Source: Planctomycetota bacterium
Lineage (GTDB): Bacteria; Planctomycetota; Phycisphaerae; Sedimentisphaerales; Anaerohalosphaeraceae
Direction of reading: 5' to 3'
Assembly: GCA_021160785.1 (NCBI GenBank)
Contig: JAGHBX010000099.1
Span: 1 to 21,812, forward strand
DNA length: 21,812 nucleotides
The translations under genes were made by a program, and so were the position numbers. How positions within the stretch are numbered: the stretch's first letter is position 1; every line of letters begins with the position of its first letter. This document shows positions 1 through 7,642 of this stretch, one piece after another. A model generated the notes under the pieces. The model was given only the letters and a program-made list of their open reading frames with translations, ran no database searches and was not told where the DNA came from.

Positions 1-177
1 AATTGCAAACTGAGTGGTGTGGACGCCCACGGCAAGACCGCCTGCACCGGCGGCGAGATAGTAGCGTGAAAGCGCCCTTTGATGGGGCACGTCAATCCTG
101 CAAGCGGCGGTCAACGCCAAAGGATGGGCCGGAATCACGCAGCCGGTTCGCAATCTGTTCAGGAAATCACCGCCCAT
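1..177 (-). CDS. Dihydrodipicolinate synthase-like aldolase, N-terminal part (runs off window)
   Basis: The reading frame is open from an ATG at 175-177 to the window edge and gives 59 residues. The segment VIPAHPLALTA, followed by a charged stretch, RALSRYYLAAGAGG and then AVGVHTTQF, matches from memory the start of planctomycete proteins annotated as dihydrodipicolinate synthase family (DapA-like class I aldolases, TIM barrel). The catalytic Lys and Tyr would lie beyond the edge, so enzyme identity and substrate cannot be checked. The start sits 9 bases after the stop of the epimerase-like gene, so the two are very probably co-transcribed. Members of this family often cleave or form keto-acids in sugar or amino-acid catabolism rather than making lysine; which applies here is unknown. 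Family call fairly secure, function not. Confidence 0.75.
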   Translation of the reverse strand, partial: MGGDFLNRLRTGCVIPAHPLALTAACRIDVPHQRALSRYYLAAGAGGLAVGVHTTQFAI

Positions 178-186
178 AATTACATC

Positions 187-1206
187 TCAAAACTTCCCGT
201 CATGCACATCATATTTTGTCGGTTTACTCAATACAGGTTTTCCTGCGGCTACCCACGATACGATCATGGAGACCATCTCGTGCAGGCTCGTTTCGGGTGG
301 TCCGAGCTTCTCGAAACATTGACAAGCGTCGGAGAGCAGACACCTTCCTTCTTCTTTCGCCAGAAAAGCGGGTTTCCTGTCAAGTATTTTTGCAATGTCA
401 GTTGCCAATCGACGCACCATTACAATCTCCGGTCCGGTTACATTGAGCACCATCGCCGGTGAGCGGGCTAATGCAATTGCCCGGACGATGTAATCGTTTG
501 CATCGCGCTGCCAGATAAGATTGACGGCGGGAGTACCCGGGTTAATGGGTTCGTCGTTCATGATCTTAAGCGTCAAATCGACAATGATTCCGTATCGCGG
601 TTCGTTGGCGTAATTCAGTCGGGCAATCGTCATCGGAGTATTGTTCTGCAGCGAGAAATACTGGCATATTCGCTCACGACCTAGACAGGACTGGGCGTAT
701 TCGCCGACAGGATCGCAAGTCATATCCTCCCGCGACCCTCCATCCGCCGGATCCACGAACGGATACACATTGCCCGTTGACAGCGCGACAATCCGTGAGT
801 TTTTGTAAAGCTGTGCAATTCTTCCGGGAAGGAAACTGTTGAGCGCCCATGTGAGCGGCTGATTGCCTGTGGCGCCGAATTTCATGCCGACCAGATAGTA
901 GACATTTTCAGCGACGGGCAGATCATGATAACAGGATTCGTCAAGAAGATCGGCTCCGACGGTCTTGACGCCGGCTTGTTCAAGACGAGCCTTCACAGCC
1001 CGGTCGGTGAAGCGAGAGACGGCATGAACTGTCCTGTTCTTCGACGCCCTGCGGAGCATCATCGCTAATGTCGGTCCCATCTTTCCGCCCGCGCCCAATA
1101 CGACGATATCACCTTTCAAGCCGGAGAGGACTTCCCTTGTTCGGTCGGAAGGTTCGCTAAGCATCTCTTCCAATGCACGTTCGTCTAATGCGGATTTGTC
1201 AATCAT
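187..1206 (-). CDS. NAD-dependent epimerase/dehydratase-like (extended SDR) protein
   Basis: 339 residues. After about 30 N-terminal residues a Rossmann dinucleotide-binding motif VVLGAGGKMGPTLA is seen at residues 35-48, followed by the alternating strand/helix pattern of an extended short-chain dehydrogenase. The strand with the catalytic Ser is ALSTGNVYPF (Ser143). At the expected YxxxK site there is Y170-AQS-C174: the Tyr is present but the Lys is replaced by Cys. The family normally oxidises, epimerises or dehydrates nucleotide sugars or related compounds with NAD(P); the missing Lys makes normal chemistry doubtful. It lies 27 bases after the Nramp-like transporter and 9 bases before the DapA-like gene, so it probably works in the same small-molecule pathway. 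Substrate unknown. Confidence 0.8.
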   Translation of the reverse strand: MIDKSALDERALEEMLSEPSDRTREVLSGLKGDIVVLGAGGKMGPTLAMMLRRASKNRTVHAVSRFTDRAVKARLEQAGVKTVGADLLDESCYHDLPVAENVYYLVGMKFGATGNQPLTWALNSFLPGRIAQLYKNSRIVALSTGNVYPFVDPADGGSREDMTCDPVGEYAQSCLGRERICQYFSLQNNTPMTIARLNYANEPRYGIIVDLTLKIMNDEPINPGTPAVNLIWQRDANDYIVRAIALARSPAMVLNVTGPEIVMVRRLATDIAKILDRKPAFLAKEEGRCLLSDACQCFEKLGPPETSLHEMVSMIVSWVAAGKPVLSKPTKYDVHDGKF

Positions 1207-1233
1207 AACTGTATCTCCTGCAACACGGCGCGA

Positions 1234-2526
1234 TCATGTTAGCTTCAGGATGATAAGGAATAGCACGCGAACAGCCATATACACAACAATTACCAGCCCC
1301 AGGCCGCCTATTATGTTGGTGGCAATCCTGTTGCGATAAGAACCCATGACTGACTTTTGATTAGCCAGCCACAATATCGCCACGGCCATAAGCGGATTGC
1401 CTAAGACCGTCAGCGCCTGGCCCATGATGATGAGCTTGATGGGTTTTTGCCCGGTCCTCAATGCCAGAATCGCCACGGTCATACCGATCAGGAGCACCAG
1501 CACAGTCAGGCACCTGGGCCACTTGTCGCTCATTCGCGCCGGTGCGCCAAGGCCGTCCGCTAAAATCCCCCCGCCAATCATGGCGTTAATCAAAAACGGG
1601 TTCATCGACACAGCCACCAGCCCCACACAGAACATCACAAAAGCCATCGAGCCAAGCAGAGGCCTGAGAGATTCGGCTAACATGCCGATATCGTCAGCCG
1701 TCTGTCCCGGAGCAATGACTGTCGCGGTTGTGATCATAATGATCGCGCTGACCGCAGTGAGCACAACAACGCCTGTGATCGAATCTCCTATACCCTGACG
1801 ATATTCCCTGACGCCCCAGCCCTTTTCGCGAACGAGATTGCCCTGGTAGAATGCGGCAACGACCGCAAAAGTCGTCCCGATCAGAGAGACAATCAACAGC
1901 ATCGGGTCGACAATGACGCCGTCAACCTCTTTTGGCATGGCCAATGACAGTTCGGCGGGTACTGACGGCACAAATCCCCCGGCTACTTTGGCCATGTCCG
2001 GGCCGGCTTTGACAAGGTTTGCCGCAAAACATATCAGTATCACCGCCACCATAACCTTCATCCCGCGCTCGATAAAACGGTAGATATGCTTTGCAGTGAA
2101 CAAGAACACAATGATTAAGGCATTGACCGCCACGATGACCCATTGAGGATGGATTTTCGGCAAGAGGGCTCCTGCCGCAGCGGCTAAGGCAAGATTGTTT
2201 CCGAATTGAAATGTCGCACATATCAGGAAGAGATTCAAGCCTATGACAATCGCCGCAGGCCTGTTCAAATGGCGCGCGATCAAAGTGCATGGCGTGGCGC
2301 CGCCGACTACGCCGATGCGGGCGGCCATGCTCATATAGGCGCCCATGAGGATGCCCGTCAGGACAAGCAGCCACAGCAGATCGAATCGGTGCGTCGCCCC
2401 GACATTGGCGCTGACTAACAGGCTTCCCGGCCCGAAAACAACACAGGCGGTGATCAAGGCCGGACCGATGGAACGCCACCAGCGACGGTTGTTTCGACCA
2501 TTCCGATGATTGCACGATTCCGCCAT
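1234..2526 (-). CDS. Nramp-family-like transporter with altered metal-site motifs
   Basis: 430 residues with about eleven hydrophobic segments, starting GPALITACVVFGPGSLL, the characteristic first membrane helix of Nramp/MntH transporters, which carry Mn2+, Fe2+ and similar ions with protons. The canonical DPGN of helix 1 appears here as GPGS (residues 32-35), and the helix 6 MPH motif is replaced by AFY near residues 225-227, followed by QGNLVREKGW. The usual metal-ligating Asp, Asn and Met are therefore absent, as in non-canonical Nramp relatives, and the substrate may not be Mn2+ or Fe2+. The ATG is preceded by GAGG at 4 bases and AGGAG further upstream. First gene of a probable three-gene operon with the epimerase-like and DapA-like genes. 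The family call rests on helix 1 and overall topology. Confidence 0.8.
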   Translation of the reverse strand: MAESCNHRNGRNNRRWWRSIGPALITACVVFGPGSLLVSANVGATHRFDLLWLLVLTGILMGAYMSMAARIGVVGGATPCTLIARHLNRPAAIVIGLNLFLICATFQFGNNLALAAAAGALLPKIHPQWVIVAVNALIIVFLFTAKHIYRFIERGMKVMVAVILICFAANLVKAGPDMAKVAGGFVPSVPAELSLAMPKEVDGVIVDPMLLIVSLIGTTFAVVAAFYQGNLVREKGWGVREYRQGIGDSITGVVVLTAVSAIIMITTATVIAPGQTADDIGMLAESLRPLLGSMAFVMFCVGLVAVSMNPFLINAMIGGGILADGLGAPARMSDKWPRCLTVLVLLIGMTVAILALRTGQKPIKLIIMGQALTVLGNPLMAVAILWLANQKSVMGSYRNRIATNIIGGLGLVIVVYMAVRVLFLIILKLT

Positions 2527-2567
2527 AAGACCTCACTGTCTCCTGAGATGACCAAAATGACCTGTCA

Positions 2568-2596
2568 AACATACCTGATGGGGGCGAAGATGGCAA
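2568..2596 (-). promoter_or_regulatory. Sigma70-like promoter for the transporter operon
   Basis: On the minus strand, TTGCCA (2591-2596) and TATGTT (2568-2573) are separated by 17 bases. They match the consensus -35 at 5 of 6 and the -10 at 4 of 6 positions. The site lies about 40 bases upstream of the transporter ATG, inside the 134-base gap after the aldo/keto reductase gene. Prediction from consensus only. Confidence 0.45.
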
Positions 2597-2660
2597 GACA
2601 TTACTCTCTACCTCGTGTCAAATAAGGGCTGGATCCGGGTGATACACACACGCTCTTCGG

Positions 2661-3692
2661 TCAATCGACCCTCATCTTCTTCATCGCATCGCTGGCAAGA
2701 GCTTTTGCACAAAACTCCTCAAGAAGCGCCCGGTCATCCGGGGTGTACGTTGTATCGCCCGAGAGCGTCTTGATGTTGGCGTCGATATCTCCGGTCAGGC
2801 GCATGCCGATCGCCAGAAGATGAATCCGCTTGTCTTGCAGAACGTAGCGGATTGCCGCGGCGGGCAGTTGCTTGAGGCGTTTCTTGTCGAATCCCGGCAC
2901 GATGTATCCGGACCATGCGCCGAGAACGCCGGCGCCGATGACCTTCATGGCGACGATGCCCATGCCGAGTTCGTGAGCTTTGGCGATGCAGCTATTTCGC
3001 AACTCGATCATTTTAGCGGAAAATATTTGATTGTGCCCTCTCGGAAGAGAGCCGTATGCCAACATGCACTGGTCGAACCCGCCGGAGGAAATCAGGGCCA
3101 GCGCCTTGTCGAAGTAGGAGTGCGCGCTGAACCCGATGAACCTCATGATTTTTTCATTGCGAAGCTTGACCAGCTCGGCGTGAATCTTCATCGCGCCGGC
3201 GACGGTCATCTGCTCGATACCCGGTGTGCCGTGGATCAGGATGGCGTCGAGGTAATCGGTTTGAAGTTCTTTGAGCGATTTCTCGACCGCCTTGCGCACC
3301 TGGCCCGGAACCGTCGTCTCGACCTTCGAGACCAGGTAGACATTATCCCGCACACCTTTTAGCCCCTCCCCGATAATCGCCTGGCTCTCCATGTAGTTGC
3401 CCGCCGTATCGTAGTAGCGCACACCTCGATCGTAGGAGTAGCGAACCAGCTTCACGCGATCGGGGAGTGAAAGATTGTTGCCCCAAACCTTCGGAAGCCC
3501 GGCGCCGCCATAACCGAGGATAGGCAGTTTCATTCCGGTTTTGCCGAGTATGCGGGTTGGAATCATGTCGGCAAGGACGATTCTTTTGTCCTTCGGGACC
3601 GCCCCGGACGCAACTGCCACCGGAACCGCAACGGCAGCGGCGCTCAGCGCAGCCCTCTTTAGAAACTCCCGCCGTCCCAGTCTGTCTGTCAT
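2661..3692 (-). CDS. Tat-exported aldo/keto reductase
   Basis: 343 residues from the ATG at 3690-3692. This start is chosen over an in-frame one at 3749 because AGGAG lies 8 bases upstream and because it places a twin-arginine signal at the very N-terminus (GRREFLKRAA, then a hydrophobic stretch to about residue 32). The mature part is an aldo/keto reductase barrel: RILGKTGMKLPILGYGG, then the catalytic tetrad visible as Asp and Tyr in YDTAGNY, Lys in VSKVE and His in LIHGTP. Such enzymes reduce carbonyls or oxidise alcohols with NADPH; export through Tat implies folding with cofactor in the cytoplasm before transport. It follows the ankyrin/propeller gene by 62 bases and is probably in the same transcript. 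Substrate unknown. Confidence 0.88.
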   Translation of the reverse strand: MTDRLGRREFLKRAALSAAAVAVPVAVASGAVPKDKRIVLADMIPTRILGKTGMKLPILGYGGAGLPKVWGNNLSLPDRVKLVRYSYDRGVRYYDTAGNYMESQAIIGEGLKGVRDNVYLVSKVETTVPGQVRKAVEKSLKELQTDYLDAILIHGTPGIEQMTVAGAMKIHAELVKLRNEKIMRFIGFSAHSYFDKALALISSGGFDQCMLAYGSLPRGHNQIFSAKMIELRNSCIAKAHELGMGIVAMKVIGAGVLGAWSGYIVPGFDKKRLKQLPAAAIRYVLQDKRIHLLAIGMRLTGDIDANIKTLSGDTTYTPDDRALLEEFCAKALASDAMKKMRVD

Positions 3693-3754
3693 CCCGATAG
3701 CTCCTGTCTCTGCTGCTCTTTCAGATATCACCGTCCCGCAAACAATCACCCCGC

Positions 3755-5191
3755 CTACTTCGGCGTCGCCTCGCAGTGCGGATACCGGTAGTCGGCGCCG
3801 TCCTTCGTCGATACTTTCCTGGTGGCGGCGTCCTTCAACGTATAGAGGTAGAGTGAAGGGCTCGCATGGTACACAATTGCCGTCTCATCTTTGGTCCAGC
3901 GAGGGTAGGCGAACCAGCGATTCGTCCCCTCCTCGTTGGCGAACGGTTTGGCGTTTGTAATCGTGCGTTTCTTCGCATCGAAGTCGGCGATGTAGAGCGT
4001 GCGCCCCGTATCTTTATACTCAAATCCCGTCTGGTACTCGAAACAAACCTTTGTCTCGCTCGGCGAAATACTCACACGATCCAGCAGCCCCTTCTTCGCC
4101 AACTCGCAGTCGATGCGTTCAAAACGGGGGCTCCCGCCGGCATTGGGCGTCATCAGGTAATAGCCCCAGCCCTGTTTCGGGTGTGCGCACTGTACGAGGA
4201 TTCTGCCATCGATGAGGCAAGTGTATGCCCAAGTATGGTATCTCTTGTCGGTCAGCGCGATCTCCTGACCGGGCTTATTGCCCACCTTGCTTGCCATCAC
4301 GCAAAAGCCGCCCGTCTCCGGGTTCTTCCGGTTCCAGATGGGCGTGTTGGATCCGTCGCGCGTCCAGGTCTGATTGAAATCCGTGTGTGTGCCATCGGTC
4401 AGTTGATTCAATCCCGTTCCGTCAACATTGATAATGTATATCGCGGTTTTCCAATTGGTCACGACCGGATCATTCTTCAATCGCCGAAAGAAGACGAGCA
4501 TATCCCCCGTCTTCGACCAGGACGGCTTAAAGTCCTGATGGCCGGTTGTAAGCGGCTTACCTTCCGGCGTGCCGTACACGTTAACGTGAATTTCGCCGTT
4601 CATGTAATAAGACCCCCTGAAACCGGTGCTCTTGATCCCTGTCTTGCCGCTCTTTTTAACCTCCCTGGCAAGCATAGCAGCAATCTTAGGCCGAGCCGCC
4701 TTGATCTTCTCGAAATCCAGTTTCAGTTTCAGATATCCCCCGATCGCCTTATATACCCCCTCCAGTCCCTCGTCCCATTCACCTTTGACAACGTCCAGCG
4801 GAGTCTCGGACCTGGCATTCCGAACATTTACATCAGCCCCTTTCGCCACCAACGCCTTCACAATCCCCGTATGACCGAAAAAAGCCGCCATATGCAGCGC
4901 CGTCGCGTTTTCATTGTTCCTGATATCGGGCTTTGCGCCTTTATTCAACAGCACTCTCGCAGCGTCCCCCTGCCCGGCAAGCGCCGCCACCATCAAAGGT
5001 GTCAATCCTATCGACGGCGCCTTGGCGTTTATGTCCGCTCCCGCTGCGGCGTATTCCTTGATCGCTTCAATGTCCCCCGTCGCAGCCAAAGCCCATATAT
5101 CATCGCCCGCCACCGCGGCTTCCGATCGACCAATCTGCCCAAACACTGACCCAAACACGATTACTAAGACACATGCGACAACCTTCTTCAT
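3755..5191 (-). CDS. Exported ankyrin-repeat plus TolB-like beta-propeller protein
   Basis: 478 residues with a strong ribosome site (AGGAGG, 6 bases before ATG). Residues 1-26 form a cleavable signal peptide (MKKVVACVLVIVFGSVFG...). Residues about 28-155 are ankyrin repeats, seen as GLTPLMVAALAGQGDAARVL, ATALHMAAFFGHTGIVKAL and SETPLDVVKGEWDEG. From about residue 215 the protein resembles the PD40/TolB-type propeller: blades with PSWSKTGDMLVFFRR, IYIINVDGTGLNQLTDG, VSISPSETKVCFEYQ and YPRWTKDETAIVYHA. Both parts are protein-interaction folds with no catalytic motif, so a periplasmic binding or scaffold role is inferred. The Tat-exported aldo/keto reductase follows directly and may be a partner. 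The stop is 62 bases upstream of that gene. Confidence 0.85.
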   Translation of the reverse strand: MKKVVACVLVIVFGSVFGQIGRSEAAVAGDDIWALAATGDIEAIKEYAAAGADINAKAPSIGLTPLMVAALAGQGDAARVLLNKGAKPDIRNNENATALHMAAFFGHTGIVKALVAKGADVNVRNARSETPLDVVKGEWDEGLEGVYKAIGGYLKLKLDFEKIKAARPKIAAMLAREVKKSGKTGIKSTGFRGSYYMNGEIHVNVYGTPEGKPLTTGHQDFKPSWSKTGDMLVFFRRLKNDPVVTNWKTAIYIINVDGTGLNQLTDGTHTDFNQTWTRDGSNTPIWNRKNPETGGFCVMASKVGNKPGQEIALTDKRYHTWAYTCLIDGRILVQCAHPKQGWGYYLMTPNAGGSPRFERIDCELAKKGLLDRVSISPSETKVCFEYQTGFEYKDTGRTLYIADFDAKKRTITNAKPFANEEGTNRWFAYPRWTKDETAIVYHASPSLYLYTLKDAATRKVSTKDGADYRYPHCEATPK

Positions 5192-5290
5192 GGTAAGCCT
5201 CCTGATTCGATAAATAAACCTGTTCTTGAGCCGGATCGACTTTTCGCGATCTCACGAAAAACAACGTGCAATCGACAGCCGCCGTATTTT

Positions 5291-5296
5291 ATTATA
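5291..5296 (-). promoter_or_regulatory. Possible -10 box for the ankyrin/propeller gene
   Basis: A perfect TATAAT on the minus strand lies about 100 bases upstream of the ankyrin/propeller ATG, within the 178-base gap before the histidine kinase stop. At 17-base spacing the -35 position reads TAACCT, a poor match, so this could be an activator-dependent promoter or chance. Confidence 0.3.
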
Positions 5297-5369
5297 CATC
5301 CTGTCGGGACAAAAGGTTACACACTTTCTTCGCAAATCGGCCATGTCATGCGACACACAGGAGAGATTC

Positions 5370-6881
5370 TCAACTCCGGGATTTCACGGATGGAGGCATG
5401 GATCGATCGGGTGGCAGTTCGAGACTGATGGTGAAGACGCCTTGCTGCTCTGAGCGGGCTTTGACCCTTATGCCCAATGCCTTTGCCAGCTTTTGGACTA
5501 CGGCCAGGCCGATGCCGAAATGCTCTCCCGTCCCGGTGCGAGATTCGTCGCGCCGCCAGAAGGAGTCGAACACATGCTCAACATCGGCCGCTGCAAGCTG
5601 ACATCCGGTATTCGATATCGACAGAACAAGCATATTTTCGGTTCTCTGCGATTCAACCCATATCTTGCCGCCGGCGTCGGAGTATTCGGCGGCATTGTCC
5701 AGGACGTTTGAAATAATCATGCCAAGATGGTCCCTGTCGGATATGCACGCGACGTCGACATCGGCAAGGTTTTCAAAAGTCAGATTCTTGTCGTGCGCTT
5801 TGTCGGCGAAGCTCAGCCACCGGTCTTCGATCAGGCGCATAAGACAGATGCGTTCACTTCGAGCAGAAAGCTCGCCCGAATCGAATCTGGCTAACGACAG
5901 CAGGGCGTCAATCATTCTATGCATAGTCCGGGCGATCCTGAGGCAGTCCTGCAGCGAGTCCCGGTATTCGGCGGGTTGGCGCCCGCGCAAAAGGCTGACC
6001 TCGATAACGGATTGGATGCCGGCCAACGGCGTACGCAGTTCATGGGCGAGATCCGCATTGAATTGTCGCTGGCGATCAAAGGCCGACTTTAGCCGCCCCA
6101 AAAGACCGTTCAGGCACGCACATATTGGACGCAGTTCGTCAGGATACTCCTGCCCGGAAAATCGCCTGTCCAGGTTGTCTTCATGGATCGACTCAATACC
6201 CCTTGCAAGGCTGCGAACCGGGCCCAAACCGGTGCCGGTAACTATCAGGCCCAGGCCCGTTGACAGAATCACTACGACCGCCGAAGAACCCGACAGCAGC
6301 CATTTCATAAAGAGCAGGAAATGATGCAGGTCGCCTGCATCCCTGGCGACAACCAGCGCCAAGGCCTTGGGGTGAGCTTGTTCCTGATGGCCCTTTTCGG
6401 TCCTTGGATGGAATCCAAGCTGCACCAGACGCCCGCGCCTGCCGTCGGGGAGTGTGCATTCAAGGTACGCAGGCGTCGTTTGCGCCCCGTCCAATCGGGG
6501 CAGGTCTCTTTGACCAAGAGAGGGCGAGCGGACAGTTAAACTCCTGTCATGATCCCAAAACTGGTAATAAGCTCCGCCGTTAAAATTGTTGAACTCCCCG
6601 GTCATGCCAACTTCAATATCCAGCTCCAGTGCTCGCTCCGTTGACGGGCGGTTTTGGCTGTCGGCGGCTTCGGCGTCATGGTCGCCTTCGGCTTCCTCCT
6701 TGAAATTCTCCTCCTCAATAACCGCCGAAAGCATCCTGGCGGTTGTCAGCAGAGATCTGTCAAATTCACCGATCAGATAACGCCGGGTAATTGCATACAC
6801 CGATATGCAGAGCACGCCCAACAGCACAGCCGTGCCGGCAATGACCCCCAGGAGCAATCGCGTGCGGAGAGAAATGATCAT
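5370..6881 (-). CDS. Membrane sensor histidine kinase
   Basis: 503 residues. Transmembrane helix 1 at about 8-32, a periplasmic sensor region at about 33-185 (with an acidic patch near 56-73), transmembrane helix 2 at about 190-216, then a HAMP linker beginning GTGLGPVRSLARGIESI. The phospho-acceptor box FNADLAHELRTPLAGI puts the His at residue 280. The ATPase domain shows the N-box (ISNVLDNAAEYSD), a degenerate G1 (SISNTG), the F-box (FDSFWRRDESR) and G2 (HFGIGLAVVQKLAKALG). It autophosphorylates and passes phosphate to the response regulator, whose gene overlaps it by 4 bases (ATGA), implying translational coupling. The layout resembles heavy-metal and PhoQ-type kinases, but the signal is not shown by sequence. 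Confidence 0.95.
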   Translation of the reverse strand: MIISLRTRLLLGVIAGTAVLLGVLCISVYAITRRYLIGEFDRSLLTTARMLSAVIEEENFKEEAEGDHDAEAADSQNRPSTERALELDIEVGMTGEFNNFNGGAYYQFWDHDRSLTVRSPSLGQRDLPRLDGAQTTPAYLECTLPDGRRGRLVQLGFHPRTEKGHQEQAHPKALALVVARDAGDLHHFLLFMKWLLSGSSAVVVILSTGLGLIVTGTGLGPVRSLARGIESIHEDNLDRRFSGQEYPDELRPICACLNGLLGRLKSAFDRQRQFNADLAHELRTPLAGIQSVIEVSLLRGRQPAEYRDSLQDCLRIARTMHRMIDALLSLARFDSGELSARSERICLMRLIEDRWLSFADKAHDKNLTFENLADVDVACISDRDHLGMIISNVLDNAAEYSDAGGKIWVESQRTENMLVLSISNTGCQLAAADVEHVFDSFWRRDESRTGTGEHFGIGLAVVQKLAKALGIRVKARSEQQGVFTISLELPPDRSMPPSVKSRS

Positions 6882-7552
6882 GGCCGGGCCCCCAACAGAT
6901 AACCCCGCCCGCGCACGTTATGAAGCAGCGAAGGTTTGCCCTCGCTTTGCAGTTTCTTCCTGAGGTAGCCGACATATACGTCAACCACATTGCTTGCCGC
7001 AGAGGAATTGAATTCGTAGAGGTGCTCCCAGATATCCGTCCTGGAAACGATCTCTCCGGCGCGGACGGCAAGGTATTCAAGCAGCCCATATTCGCGGGCC
7101 GTAAGCTGAATCAGGCGGTCGCCTCGATAGACCTGCTGCGTGTTCAAATCGATGCGCAAATCCTCAACGACGATTTGCGAGGATTTCTTATTATAGTTAC
7201 GGCGAACCAGGGCACGGACGCGGGCAAGAAGCTCCTCGAATGCAAACGGCTTGACCAGGTAATCATCCGCCCCGCAATCAAGACCGGTTACCCGATCATG
7301 GATCGTGTCCCTGGCCGTGAGTATCAAAACAGGAGCATCCTTCTTCCGGGCCCTCAACTTTCGCAGGATGCTCAGACCGTCGACGCCCGGCAGCATCAGG
7401 TCCAGAACGATCACGTCATAATCGTTGCCAAGTGCATACCACAGACCTTCTTCGCCGTCGGCGGCCACATCAAGGGCATAACCCGCCTCACTCAGACCCT
7501 GCTCCAGCGATTTCCGGAGCGGCTCGTAATCTTCCACTAAAAGCACTCGCAT
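6878..7552 (-). CDS. OmpR-family response regulator
   Basis: 224 residues from the ATG at 7550-7552, preceded by GAGG at 5 bases; an in-frame GTG two codons earlier is possible but its ribosome site would be too close. The receiver domain (1-115) has the acidic pair in LLVEDYEP, the phospho-accepting Asp51 (VIVLDLMLPG), Thr79 and Lys101 (YLVKPF). The C-terminal winged helix (about 128-222) shows LTAREYGLLEYLAVRAGEIVSR and NVVDVYVGYLRKKL, ending VRGRGYLLG, typical of OmpR/PhoB DNA-binding domains. It is phosphorylated by the overlapping kinase and binds tandem direct repeats; a candidate site lies upstream of the PepSY-like gene at 8379-8396. Confidence 0.96.
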   Translation of the reverse strand: MRVLLVEDYEPLRKSLEQGLSEAGYALDVAADGEEGLWYALGNDYDVIVLDLMLPGVDGLSILRKLRARKKDAPVLILTARDTIHDRVTGLDCGADDYLVKPFAFEELLARVRALVRRNYNKKSSQIVVEDLRIDLNTQQVYRGDRLIQLTAREYGLLEYLAVRAGEIVSRTDIWEHLYEFNSSAASNVVDVYVGYLRKKLQSEGKPSLLHNVRGRGYLLGARP

Positions 7553-7569
7553 ATCCACCTCAATAGTAA

Positions 7570-7603
7570 AGACACCGCCGACCTTTACAAGCCGACGGCG
7601 TCT
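7570..7603 (-). terminator. Imperfect terminator/attenuator between PepSY-like gene and response regulator
   Basis: In minus-strand RNA the arms at 7593-7603 and 7570-7580 form an 11-pair stem with two G-U pairs and a 12-base loop, followed by TTTACT rather than a full T-run. The two wobble pairs become mismatches on the other strand, supporting a minus-strand role. It may only partly stop transcription, letting some read through into the regulator and kinase. Confidence 0.5.
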
Positions 7604-7642
7604 ATTCTATTGCCAAAACACTTGCCGTGTCACCGGCATTTT

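Noticed and set aside
2600..2630. TTGACA at about 2617-2622 (minus strand) as an alternative -35 for the transporter operon
   Set aside because: No acceptable -10 at 16-18 bases; the TTGCCA/TATGTT pair is better spaced.
3866..5149. Long plus-strand open frame (427 codons) opposite the ankyrin/propeller gene
   Set aside because: The minus strand carries clear ankyrin and propeller repeats with a signal peptide and a strong ribosome site; the plus frame is a shadow.
5240..5265. TTTTCG/CGAAAA inverted repeat in the gap before the ankyrin/propeller gene
   Set aside because: Only six AT-rich pairs; too weak to call a terminator or regulatory hairpin.
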